From Mastigias papua (taxonomy: Eukaryota; Cnidaria; Scyphozoa; Rhizostomeae; Mastigiidae): a DNA stretch of 64,000 nucleotides. This document shows positions 1-12,600 of this stretch, piece after piece. Position numbers and translations under genes: made by a program. The notes under the pieces are model-generated. The model was not told the origin of the DNA and made no database searches. It saw nothing but the letters and a program-made list of their open reading frames with translations. The stretch covers positions 13,953,786 through 14,017,785 of the forward strand of contig OZ025278.1 of assembly GCA_964019165.1 (NCBI GenBank), read 5' to 3'. Every line of letters begins with the position of its first letter. The stretch's first letter is position 1.

Positions 1-2302
1 ATCCGGTAATGATTTGAATTATATTTTGTGTGCTTTTTGTGGATGGAAACTGAGCCAGTAAACATTTGTTTGTCGTTTTGTTTCTTTTGTAAACTGTCCT
101 CAGTATTCACACTAAAGTTGACGCATTCTTAAGCATTCTTCGGGACTTTGGGCATTCTTTTGCAGTTTTTGGCATTCTTTAGCACTCTTTAGTACTTCAA
201 GGAATTGCGCAATGCTCACCAGGGAATTGACGAACTGATGTTATGTCCTGTCACCTTTTTGCCACAAATGTACGTTTTAATTCTGATAAATATCGGACGT
301 CAATAGCATGTAGTACGCTTAGGCCGCCTTTACATAAGTACAGTTTCAAACTGTAGCAGGAATTTTTGTTCTTTCTTTCCCCGGTGCAACTGTTTGCATT
401 GATAATTTATAGGCTATAACTTTTTATACATTAGTGCACTTGTAATAGTAAGCTGAAATTAGCCCTGTTCTTTAACTAGCCATATATTTTACTTGAAATG
501 AATAAACAATTAAATGAAAATGATAGTAGTTCATAACACTGATAGCTTTTGACTCAAGCTCAAAACTTTGACAATACCATTGGAAGTTCAACTTTTTGAA
601 TCTACATCTTTCCTATATAGACAGTAAAAAGCGGATAAAACTTTTAGTGCGATGCAGAAGCAAGAACAAGCTAGGTTTGAAAGCACTAGCGATTGTTAAG
701 CTGTGCGCACTTGGGTATCCGTTTTTATCGTATTTTGTAGGCCTAAACCATATTCGCGTAGATAAGGGCTGTTTGTGGCTTGGCATTTTTTACAGCATGC
801 ATCTTTTTGCGCTAGAAGCCCCTCTATACCTCAACAGAAACAGCGTGACATGTCTTGTCGTCCGTCTGTGTGTTCTTGTTGCAGTAAGGACGCAGCCTTT
901 GAATTTCGATAGGTTCGAATTCGTGCTTGGATTTATAAATGCATTTTGCGGTGGAGCTGCGATGGCTCCCTGTGTAAATTAGTGAAGAGATAGGCAGTGC
1001 GAGCAAATGATTTACCCTTGAGCAACAGGTTTGAAGTCGTAACCTAATATTTCAGTTGTTACCCCTGCAGGGTCGCAGGTTTGAGGCGCTCTCTGGCCTT
1101 TAATTTTATCGCACTTTTATTTCGCTGTATTTCAGTTAGTGCACTTGGTGGAAAAACTTTAGTCCCAAGCATACCACAAAGACTTATTCGTAACAAAAAC
1201 TACATAATTCTACTTGAGGACATGTCATTGTTGTAGTCAGAGGCCTCCAGAAAAGGATTTTCAATTATATGTGTAGTTGTCACTAACAATACGGGATGTG
1301 ACACGCCATGCCAGTAACATGCCATTGATACAACTCTACGTTTCTACTAAGTTTGTTTGGAAACTGCGAACACTTTTTCGTCTTTGAGCTATCAGACTGC
1401 CGCGAACACTTTCAGTGAATTGCTTGTCGCTTCGAAATGTGCAATGGTACAGTGTATTGAGTTTAACTTTACCGTTGATCATAGTCCACCTCCTCCTTAA
1501 TGCTTTTTAGTAAAAGCCGAGCGTACACATTAATAAGATTGAATCGTCCAGCTTTCCCACTGCATGTTCGGATCACTAGATATACATGGAATCATACGTT
1601 ACTTTGTCAAATTCTAGCTACTGTTGACTGCTGACGCTTGCAAACAATTCATAGTCGACAGTCTTGGTAACACTACCAGACCACAGGAGCCTGGTGCAAA
1701 CTCTGAGGAAAGCTTTTACAAACCACGCCTTAAGAATTTCATTGCTCTTGAAAATTGTTTGGGCAACTGCCTCCCCCCCCGTTCCCCAAGTGTTCATCAG
1801 TGCATTCATCGTCCCAAAAGAAACGTACCTAAGCACTGTGCTCTAGCTCAAACTGAACTTTGACAACATTTGACTTTACTAACGTTCATATTTCTTTGAT
1901 TGTAGGTGCAGTGGAGCAAGTGCATAACATAATTATGGCTTAGAGTTTTGTGACTATCGCGTATCATTATAACCCATGGAGCCATCATCCTTGCTCTTGC
2001 TCAGATGTACTTCATTAATTTAGACAAAGTAGAATAAATCATTTTTGCTAGAATCATAACTCATTTGTGACAATCAGAAGGGAAATCCTCACCAAGTAAA
2101 GCCAAAACTGATTGCAATTTTGTAGCTTAATGTTTAATGGACGACCCTGTGAAGTTCAGCTTTCTTTTTGCGCAAAGGTGCTCCTCCCTTGCATATTTTG
2201 GATGAACTGAAATTGAACTGAGCTGTAAAATATCTTAGCAAAGTATTTTGAATTGCTTGATATAATCACTGTTTCACAACTAAGCGGAGCAGTTTCTAAC
2301 GT
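1..2302. other. Non-coding, no recognised gene
   Basis: AT-rich sequence. Near 120-195 the word GCATTCTT recurs several times (a loose tandem). The open frame at 596-982 starts at TTG and matches nothing I know. Confidence 0.6.
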
Positions 2303-2552
2303 ACTGAAAGCACTTTTGTCCGACACTCGTCAGAGTATGAAACGTCAGACAGCGACCGAAAGGTGAAGCTAGGTACATGGCCAAATGCGGAGGAAGTCGC
2401 GTGACAGGGATTGCGGCGTACAATGTGACCAATTGGATGCAGTATTCGTCTTTTTCACGTATCGCTTTCTTGTTATATATTCAGGGTCACCTTTCGGTTG
2501 TTATCCGACGTTTCATACGCTGACGATTGCCTAGTGAAAAAGTGCTTTCAGT
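2303..2552. mobile_element. 250-bp palindromic element with ACTGAAAGCAC termini
   Basis: The left arm begins ACTGAAAGCACTTTTGTCCG and contains TATGAAACGTC and CGACCGAAAGGTGA. The right arm is its imperfect reverse complement: TCACCTTTCGG, GACGTTTCATA, then GTGCTTTCAGT. The arms are about 65 bp around a unique centre. It has no coding capacity. The GAAACGTC and CGAAAGGTGA words recall the inverted cassettes found next to TA repeats elsewhere in the window. Confidence 0.75.
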
Positions 2553-3722
2553 GTGCTATGAGGTGCCTCCAGCTTTTTGTGGTTTTCATAGTTCTCGCAC
2601 CAAAATTAATGCTCGCTTTGTAATTGTGATTGGCTACTGGTATTCGGTATATTGAGTACACAGGACAGCTGTTTGCAACATGTATCTATCGTTTTCAGTA
2701 TTAGCCTATTTCAATTCATGGTAGTTTGTTTTGTGAGCTGCAAGCAGCCAAACACATGATTAGCCTCCTATCCAGGGGCGCCTGTCCATCCAGGGGCGCC
2801 TACCCTGGTAGGTTGGAGGGGCAAGAAGTGCCTTTTAAAACAGGACCATTTGCTTATGTTTTGTAGAAATTTTCCCTATAGAAAGAATCTGAAGGCTAAA
2901 ACTACCCCTGTGGGAGCACATACCTATAAAAGCAATATTTTACGTAGCCATAGAACTAACGTATTTTAGTAGAAAACCTCAACGATGTTCCCTCAGTGGA
3001 GACCTTCCCCTGCCCTAATCACGTGCAGGCGTCCCTGCTCGTACCCACCGGCCTCTTGAACGTCTGTGGGGTCTTTGAAGCTTGTGATGAAATGTTGAGT
3101 TAAATCATGCTTAACTTTGATGCTAAGTCTGTTAATACGATCTGCTGTTAGATGGAGTGATATGATAAGATGTATAGTTCATAATCAGTAGTTAAAATCA
3201 ATCATTGATTCCATCAGTTCCATCCCTGTTTGAAGCAGTACAGAGCGCATTCTTCCTTTTTTAATCCTATCTAAAGCTCGAGTTAGAATCCTGGCTATGT
3301 GACCCCAAAAAGCACTTTGTTTAGGACTCCCCTCGCTAGGTGTAGCACAAATGATTCCGAAACTACACTTGCTGGTTGAAACTGCCCCTTGTGAGCTTTA
3401 ATTTCATAGGCTTCTCACTGTTAGCTCACCTGACCAACTTTTCTTGCTGTTTATTTTATCAGTAATCATTGACTTTGCTGAGTTTACATTGCTATTTAAA
3501 GGCAATTTTTGTTGTTGCTGCTGTATAATTTACCTTATGTTTTTCTCGCCTCACTTGTATTCAGTTTCTTATGGTGCAATCGTATATAATTTGAGGTTAT
3601 TGCTAGATGTTCTGACGCTCTCTTCACTTAAGTCCTTACTACCTTCGTGTCCATTATTAATTCACAAAACCAAACTTCAAATCAAGCAAAACATTTGCGG
3701 GAACTTCTTCATCTGTATAGTA

Positions 3723-3960
3723 GGGTCTGCTGGGGTAGAATGGGTAACCCGGAGTAAAGTGGGTAAATGAATATTTGCATCATCATCATTATTGACTTAT
3801 GGCCATGAAAGAGCAAAGTCCCATTTTTTTAACTTGGTACAATACCTGTCTATAAGAAATCACATAAATTAGGTATGAAAGAGAGACAACATGTAATTAA
3901 TTTGCGAAATGGTCAATTACCCATTTTACCCCGGGTTACCCACTTTACCCCAGCAGGCAC
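3723..3960 (+). mobile_element. MITE family B, copy 1 (238 bp, TA target duplication)
   Basis: The left end is GGGTCTGCTGGGGTAGAATG and the right end is CACTTTACCCCAGCAGGCAC, an inverted repeat of roughly 35-40 bp containing GGGTAACCCGG. Both sides carry TA (3721-3722 and 3961-3962), as for Tc1/mariner-type insertion. There is no ORF. Copy 2 at 29618-29853 is the same element in the opposite orientation. Confidence 0.88.
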
Positions 3961-4267
3961 TATCTAAGGTTGCTGGTGAAAGCCAGCTTTTTGCCCTAAG
4001 AGGAAGTTTGCCCCAAGATTTATTTTAAGTAAAATTCACGCGGTGTGTGTGTAGCCATGGAACTCGACCTACAACCTCTTCTAAAGGTCCTTGTAGCATC
4101 CTGTGACTCAAGGCCGCATTTGCCCATGAGCTCACTAGGTCCGGACCTCACTATTCCCTATTTATTACTTAGGTTAGGGGGCCCCGATTAGACCTTTGAA
4201 AGTCCTTTTATTTCTTGATAATGTATAGAATAGTTGGCAAGTATCATTATGTGAATGAGCAGTTGTT

Positions 4268-5590
4268 GGGACAATATTAATGGATCTGTCTAAGGCCTAT
4301 GATTGTATCACACACGAATTAATGATTGCTAAATTGGAGGCTTAAGGTTTTGACAGAGATAGCCGCAAATTTATGTATACCTATCTTACTGGCCGTGGTC
4401 AAAAGGAAAAAGTTGGCTCTTCGTACAGTCTCCTTGAAAATGCGAAAGATAGAAGTTCCCCAGGGATCAGTTCTTGGACCAGTGCTGTTTACTTTTTTCA
4501 TCAATGACTTATTCCTAAATGACATGGAATCGGAAGTTTGTAATTTTGCAGACGATAACATAATATATGCAAGAGGTAAAAACCTGGAAGAAGTAATACT
4601 TAAATTGGAAGATGACCTATATATGACCTTAAAATGGTTATCCGAAAATGGGATGGTAGCAAATTCTGAAAAGTTCCAGCTTATGTTCCTAGGGACAAAC
4701 AGTGACCAGGAACTGTGCTTGAAAATTGATGATCAGGCTATAAATCAATTTCTGCAAGTAAACTCTAAGGAGTGATAATAGATTCCAAACTGAACTTTGA
4801 CAAGCACATCCTAGAACTTTGCAGTAGGGTGAACGAAAAGATGAGTGCGTTCTCTAGAATAAGGAACTATCTTGATATCAAATAGGCTTATACATTATGC
4901 AAAACAACAGTGGTGGCAAATTTTCACTATTGTCTTTCAATTTTGATGCTTTCTTCCAAACCTGCCAACAATGAGATTAATAGAACATGTAAACGAGCGC
5001 TCCGGGTGTTGTATCAGAATAGCAATTTATCATTTGATAAGTGCTAATGAAAGAGGTAAGCTTGACAATCCATATTAAGAATCTTCAAATGCTAATGCTA
5101 GAAGCATTTAAAACTCTGTACCAGTTAAACCCCCATACCTTTGGGAACCTTTTTAACGTATATGTATAAATGTATAATATATGTATAAATAAATGTTTAT
5201 GCACGATGCCCTATCAGCATGGAAAAAGAACAAAGAAAAGAAAAAACAACACATCAAAACAAAGGTAAAAGGCTGCTCTTCCTAAGGGTCGTGCTTGATT
5301 GCTACTACCCATCTCAGCTCCTTAGAAGCTGTTTCATTTGTTTCATTCTTAGAACGAAAAACAAGTTGAGTACAATCTGAGAACCAAAAATCTGGAGAAC
5401 CAAAAATCTGGTGATATTGCCCCATATAAGGACACAAACATATGGAATAAACTCAGTTACGTTTAGAGGCAGCATCCTCTGGAATACACTTACAGATGAG
5501 ATAAAAACTTACGAAAGTGTGCTAGTATTCAAATAGAAAACAGTTGCCTGGAAAGGGGAAAACTGTAGTTGTAGGATATGTAGATAAAGT
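4268..5590 (+). pseudogene. Decayed non-LTR retrotransposon reverse transcriptase (3' part of RT domain to ORF end)
   Basis: Fragments of one RT appear in order in shifting frames. LMDLSKAYDCITHELMIAKL starts near 4279. VPQGSVLGPVLFTFFINDLF lies at about 4454-4515 and FADD at about 4546-4557, giving the catalytic YADD-equivalent. LGVIIDSKLNFDKHI-like sequence follows near 4768, then a region of WN and W-G-E-N-C-x-C motifs near 5430-5580 typical of the C-terminus of CR1/Jockey/L2-like elements. At least three frameshifts and several stops break it. The longest intact piece is 4326-4775. The 5' half, including the endonuclease, is absent, as expected for a 5'-truncated LINE insertion. It ends just before a TA microsatellite. 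The clade assignment is tentative. Confidence 0.85.
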
Positions 5591-5665
5591 GTTGCTTCCT
5601 ATCTCTTTTCTTTCAATATTTTAGATGTAGTCGGTTTTGATTAGTTGCTTTTGCATATTCCATTG

Positions 5666-6056
<391 letters not shown>

Positions 6057-6395
6057 TACCAACTGTAAAGAATATTTGAGTAAAAAGTAGTAAAATAATG
6101 ATATTAGGGTGCTGAGTACCAATAACATGGCAAAACATTTTTAGGTATACTCCAAGGGGCCCCAACAGAGCTAATTGCGGCACCTGTTTCAATCAACATC
6201 AATTGTGGGGGATACTGTTTAGCCAGGTCAAAGATTGCTGTAAGTGGTCCAAGACATTTGGTAGGTATTGTATTCTTGTGTCAAGGAAGCTCCGTTTCGT
6301 AGTATCTTTGTGGATGACGCAAGTCCTTATAGGTAAAATGCTGCGGAGGTGCATCGGTATTGTTGAGGTTGTTCGTCTTACTTAGTGAATCCAAA

Positions 6396-6528
6396 ATGGA
6401 GAGCAACCGGGATGAGGCTGAGAAATGTCTGGAAATTGCGAAGGTACACCTTAGGTCTGGAAACAGGGAAAAAGCAAAGAAGTTCCTAGAAAAATCTCTT
6501 CGGCTTTACCCGCTAAAAGATGCCAGTG
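6396..6528 (+). CDS. DNAJB14: DNAJB12/14 exon 1 (N-terminal family signature)
   Basis: It encodes residues 1-44 plus one base. The start context is CCAAAATGG. The segment reads [16 protein letters not shown] and ends in RLYPLKDAS, a helical repeat-like motif typical of the family N-terminus. The donor is GTACGT at 6529. The open frame extends a short way upstream without another ATG, so this ATG is the best start. The transcription start and 5' UTR limits cannot be seen. Confidence 0.95.
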
Positions 6529-9500
6529 GTACGTGTTTCAATTTTTGGAAACGTAAATTAATGATTTGCGTATGGAATAGGCCAGTCATCTCCTTGCAAA
6601 GGAAAATAGGCCTGTTATTTTTAGGCTGATAATTATTGCACCATGTTTATGCAGATCAACATGAGTTGGTATGCTATGACCTCTAAAGGTAATCTTTTCT
6701 AGAAGAATAACAGCTTTGATTCCCATCTATTCTCGCGGACAGTTAATCTATCAAATATGTGCAGTCAGAAGTTGCAAATTAAATGTTCTTTCATTGTTGC
6801 TTTCACCCGTGCTATATACTTTTTACCTAGCAAGCATTGCTACAGGACTGTTATGTTGTAGATAGTAAAATATCTGCATTTATGATTAGTAAGGAATATG
6901 AAGAAACCAGAACTTCAAGTTGGTGTTGGTTTGTATGATACATCTGTCAGCTAGAGACTGACACATTATTAACCTGCATCGTTAAATAAAGAATTTATGT
7001 ATGTAACTTGAAAGTATGAAAAATTGTGTATATAGAAATGGGAGTGTTTAAGTGAATGTAGTAGTTTAGCAGTATTTTAAAAGCTAATATATAGCTTTTA
7101 ATCACAAATATCTTATTGTACTTGCTTTGCTAAAGAGATTGTGTTTCTCATTAAGCTAGCACATATGTTTGGTTTCTATCTGTTAACTTTATCTACTTTT
7201 TTGTAATAATTTTAAAATTTTGCTTTGAAAGGCTTATTGGAAGCAATGGAGAAAAATGGCTCTGCAGCAGCTGGCACTGCAGAAGAGAGTCATACCAGAA
7301 AGAGGACAAAGTCAGAAGGGAAATCTTCAGGTGCACCATTGGAGAATGATTTTACACAGGAACAGGTTGAGGCAGTTGAGAGGTAGTATCAAAAAGTCCC
7401 ATTTGCACTGATGAAAATCAATGCACATATATTGGTGCTTAATAGGAACAATTTGCTAGTAAGAGATGTTCAGTAGTGACTTAACTTCACATACAAATTG
7501 TGAACAAGCTGATCTAGTAAAGGTCCTACCTGCCACATTCTTGGAGTTGAGCTGTTCTTATGTATGGGTCAGACTTGAATCTCATAGAGTTTTATTGATC
7601 GTTTCTTCATAATTTCTTCATGTTGGCAAAATTATACTAAAACCATGAGTTTCAGTGTTGCCTTTTGACTCTGCTTTAACTAACTATTTTTGAAAAACAG
7701 ATGTTGTCACTTTTGTGATGGATCTCCATGCTTCATTATTTCTAACAATGAAATTGGCAACCATGCAGAAGGGTTCTGATAAGGACACAAAATTTTCATA
7801 AGGACATTTCATGTTTACATTGATGGAATTTCCTTGTGGCAATGAGAAATTGCTGACATTTGATAATTATTGACTGATAATAGTACTAATTTAATGATAA
7901 TGAATTTATAACTAAATAGGAGCCTATTATTTCAGAGTTTGAGAAGTCTGGAAAACCTGGATTTTTTTCCTTCTTTGTCTGTACATATGCAGAGCAATTT
8001 CCTTGGTCCATCAAAAACTGCTGGGAAAAATTTGAAAAAGTCAGGGAATTTTAAAAAACATGGTCTGGAAAACCTTATGCATTTTGTAATAGAGTAAGCA
8101 ACATCTTGCATGTTATCTTCTTTAGGTGTAAATCAGTGGTTTCCAAACTGTGGTCTGTGGTCCACTAAGATGGCAAAAGATGGCAGGTGGACCGTGATAG
8201 GTTTTTGGGGGTCAAAAGAACCCACTGTCACCTATTCAATTTGTTGCTTTATTAACCTATGTCACTGTTGGTATTTGTTTTGTATGAAAATCTGTCTATC
8301 AAAACACATTTATCTGGGGTTTACCTTGTAAAATAATTTGAAAATTTTGGGAGCCACTAATGTAAACTTTGACCCCTTTTCTCATTTAGCAGCTGATGGT
8401 AGCTAATAAATTCATTATTTTGTGTTTTCCAAGGCCATGTGTAGAATGAATATATATAATTGTTAGTCTAAGCAAAGTGCACCATATTTATGAATTGAAT
8501 TATCTGATCTTCTTGCTTTTTAGGATAAAAAGGTGCAAGGATTTCTATGAGATATTTAATGTATCAAAGAACCCAAGTGAAGCAGAGCTGAAGAAGTGTT
8601 ACCGAAAGTTGGCTCTCCAGTTTCACCCAGATAAAAACAAAGCACCTGGAGCCACAGATGCTTTTAAACGTATGTAGAACATTAAAGTAACAGTGTAATG
8701 ACATGATTTGATTGGGTACACATGTTTTTAATATGAAACATATATAAGAAACAAAAGGCTCAAATCAGGCAGAAAATAAGAAAAATTGAAGAAACACAGG
8801 CAGGCTGAGCTTCAAAAGTAAACTTGAAAAGTCTATTCCTTAGTTAGCTGGAAGCAAAATGCAAGTAAAATGCAAGCAATAATACCTGCATACTTCACAG
8901 AACTTGAATGTTCTATTTATTATGCCACAGTTGCTGTATCTGTGTTTTTGTTGGTGGAATTTTCATTAGTTTTATGAAACATTTGAGGCTGGATTTGACA
9001 GAAGAATAGAAAGGTGCTCTCAAAATGAGATCTGTTAATAATTTGGGGCTCTGTGTTACACCTAAGAATGCATACTTATGAATTCATTTGGGTGCTTGAT
9101 AAATCACACTCCATGCATAAGTTTAGGCATGCTTTAGGCACTTGTGCTCAGTTGAGCACCTTTCTGAGCAAGGCCTGATATTATATATGCTGAGTAGAGA
9201 GTATCTGCAATTATTTGCAGTGTATAGCAATATGGTACATATCATTGTAAGCTTTTTGTTCGCGTTCTTGTTACATATGTATCTTCTTTTTGTGACCAAG
9301 AGTGAAATCAGTGGATGGTGTTATCATGATGTGCATTGATTTCATTCTTGGCAACAAAAAGGTAAACAGGATAATGGCCACAGAGGGTGTGACAGGATAA
9401 TGCAAAGTGTCCGTTTGGTAATGAAATGAATACAGAATGCTTTCATAGAAACTACTAGTACCACACTCAGGCTGACCTTTTCATAGTGTATGTATGCGTT

Positions 9501-9576
9501 TGTGTGTCTTTTTGTGTGTGTTGGTGTGTATGTAGGTTTTTGTCTATTTTTTGTGCCTGTGTGTGTATGTGTGTGT

Positions 9577-9615
<39 letters not shown>

Positions 9616-12600
9616 TGTTCGTGTTTATGCATATGAATACAGGTACTTTCACATGAACTGATTATACTTTCATGATACAGCAATATGAAATTTACAATGA
9701 TTTGTTTGATTTGCTAGGAATTGGAACAGCCTTTGCTGTTTTGAGTGATCCAGAGAAGAAAGCTCGATATGATGAATATGGTGAGACTCTGGAGCCAGCA
9801 CGGATGGGACGAAGGCATTACAATGAATTTGAGAGGGAATTTGATGGTTAGTTGTCAGCTGTTTTTCAGGACTCTGGTCTGTTTGTATGAAAATTGTTTG
9901 CAACACTTGGAATTGTTATGCCAATAACAATAACACAGTTGCATGTTGAAGTTTTTCAATTGGTTTTATTTTACAGATATTTCACCTGAAGACATTTTCA
10001 ACATGTTTTTTGGTGGTGGCTATCCTACAGGTACAATATTACATGTCTTTACTTCATCACTTTACTGTCAAAGCATTATTTGGATCTCCTGAGTAACTGA
10101 ACACTCTCATCATGGATAGCAGAGCCAAGGGAGTTGGGGCTGTGCACTTTTTATAGCAGATGTACTTTAGTACCCGTTTTCTGCTCCCTATTCCCCTGCA
10201 GTTTTGATTTGTCCATTTGAGCCCCCCTGCCTCCAAAATTGTTGCTCCACCACCCCTATCAAAACGGTTCCAATCTTGGTTATTTCCATGGAGAGTGTAT
10301 GCAAGAGATTGCGGTTAGAAGCTTATATTTACAAATGAACATAAAGCTTTCCTTAGCAAAAGTTGTGTGAATTATAATATTTTGCACAGCAAATCCGTTC
10401 AGGAGCGCATCGCAAGGAAACACGGTTGAAATTAAAATATATCGTTGGTTGGCAGTATGTTGTGAGTAAATGTGCTGAATCGTTTAGAAGAAGTTGCCCT
10501 CCCCCCCCCTGTTGACTTAAAGTGGATTTTTCGGCATCTGTGAGAATCTCATGACCACCGATACCCAAAGTCGGGTTCCCATCAGACCTATTATGATTGC
10601 AATACCTATGATGTTTTTGGAAAACCAATCATGACGTACGTTACCGCGGAGAATTCAATGAAAATATTGTTTGTTATTATCGGACATTTTTGATTTTTCT
10701 GGTCAAGTAACTGGGGATTTCATGTTTTGGTTGGAACAATTTTATTTCCGTTGGCTATTTCTATCTCTGTTGATTTTATTTTAACTTAACATAGATGGCG
10801 GAATTGTATAGTAAAGTATTATGTATTATTTCAGGACGAGTTTATGTGCATCGTCGAAATCGACCTTCTCACCATCATCATCACCATGCGAGTTTCCATA
10901 GAGAAGAGCAAGTTAGTAGTTCCTATTGAAGTCTTTCTCGTCGGTTACGTTCATCCATCATTAATCTCATGTAGATTTCACATAGATTGGAAGAGCGACA
11001 ACAGAGATTGTACTGTATATTATATAAACAGTTGATTGGCTGGTTTCATGTGACCAAACACTGGTAGTGAATCGTTCAAGTGAAAATCAGAATAACTCAA
11101 GTCCAAATTCTGCAGTTTACTGTGATAACACCATGTGTCATTGTTATTATGCTTTGTCGTTATGAGTAGAGTTTTTCAAGTCATACTTCAAGATACTTCA
11201 TTAAACTTTGCTTATATTTGATAGGAGCGTTCTGACACTTCAGTATTGTGGGGTGTCAAAAGTCTCTGCCCGGACTTTTACCATTATAGTTCATGTAAAA
11301 AATTTGAGTGCAAGAGATTATTTGGAAGGTTTCTGTTCGAATGGTGCATTACTTTTACATCAACCTGATAACACGGTACTTAGAAACTCAGAGTAGTTAA
11401 TTGCCTTCATGTAATTTAATGATATAGTTTACAATTGTTTGTAGTAGCTCTTACTTTCTATATTTAGCAATTAAAAAAGTTTTTCTAATGACACTAATTC
11501 AGCATACATATATATACAGTACCTCTGACTATTAGCCCAAATTGCCTCGCTGTTTGCAAGCATTAGAGGAGGTGTGGCCAGGCTCATTAAGAGTGTGTTG
11601 TGCCTGCAATTATATCCGAGAACAAAATGTGTCTGCCGATTAGATTTTGATGCTACGTATAGTTAGATGCAAGTAACTTGCAAACCTATCTTTTACTGGG
11701 TTCATAGCTGTGCTACGTCCTGTTACACTAACATATGTAAATAGCAAACATCAATTGATATATTTTGGTCATTAGTATCTGCGGAGATACTGACTGTATT
11801 ATTTCGTGCCTGTTAATGGCGCTCGCTTGCTGGTGGCACATTTTCATAAACCCTCACTGCGACAGTCCCCACACACATCCTAACAGTAACACTCCTCCAC
11901 ACACAGCAGTAGTTACGTCTCTAGTTGATGACTGTCTCCTCATTTCCTAACAGTTTTCTGCTTTCCTTCTAGAATGTTCCAGCATATTACCCAATTATGC
12001 AGCTTCTTCCAATTTTCATTCTAGTGGCATTTTCATTACTTAGTAGTCTTTTAGTTCAAGATCCTCCATATAGTTTCCATCAGAATGGGTGAGTTAAGTT
12101 TATCTCTTTTGATTATTGCTCTCAAGTTGTGTTTTCGGAGTTTTCCTTGATGCGCGGGCGAGTGAGTTGTGACTGGAAGTCGCAATGTCTTCACAGAAGA
12201 ATTTCAAGCATATAAGGTCTTTCTTTCCAGAAGGAATGCTCATGAGTGTTTTGAATTAAATCCATAGTTTGCTAAATTTCAATTATTGTTATTTGTTTTG
12301 AATTGCAAATTTCATTAACTGTGCTTTGTTCGTCTCAATATGATCACGCTGATGAAGTGATGAAGTTATTGTTTATGTTTATTTGATGAAATGTGATTTA
12401 ACTGATCAAGTGATCAAGGCATGGTACCCTTGCCAATACAATGAGGAAGCTGCTGCTTATTCGACACAATATGATTAAACTGATCGAGTGATCAGGTTAT
12501 GATTTATGTTTATTTACTGTTATCTTATTGCATCGATCAAACGAGCAGGGTATGATGGTCTCGCCAATCTTATGATTGTGATGATCAAATTTAGTGTCAG

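Noticed and set aside
596..982. 128-codon open frame near the window start
   Set aside because: It begins at TTG, has no known domain and no splice or transcript context.
3444..3770. 108-codon open frame overlapping MITE family B
   Set aside because: It runs into the MITE end and has only a generic hydrophobic composition.
9342..9683. Minus-strand His-Thr-rich ORFs
   Set aside because: They are translations of the TG/CA microsatellite within DNAJB12/14 intron 3.
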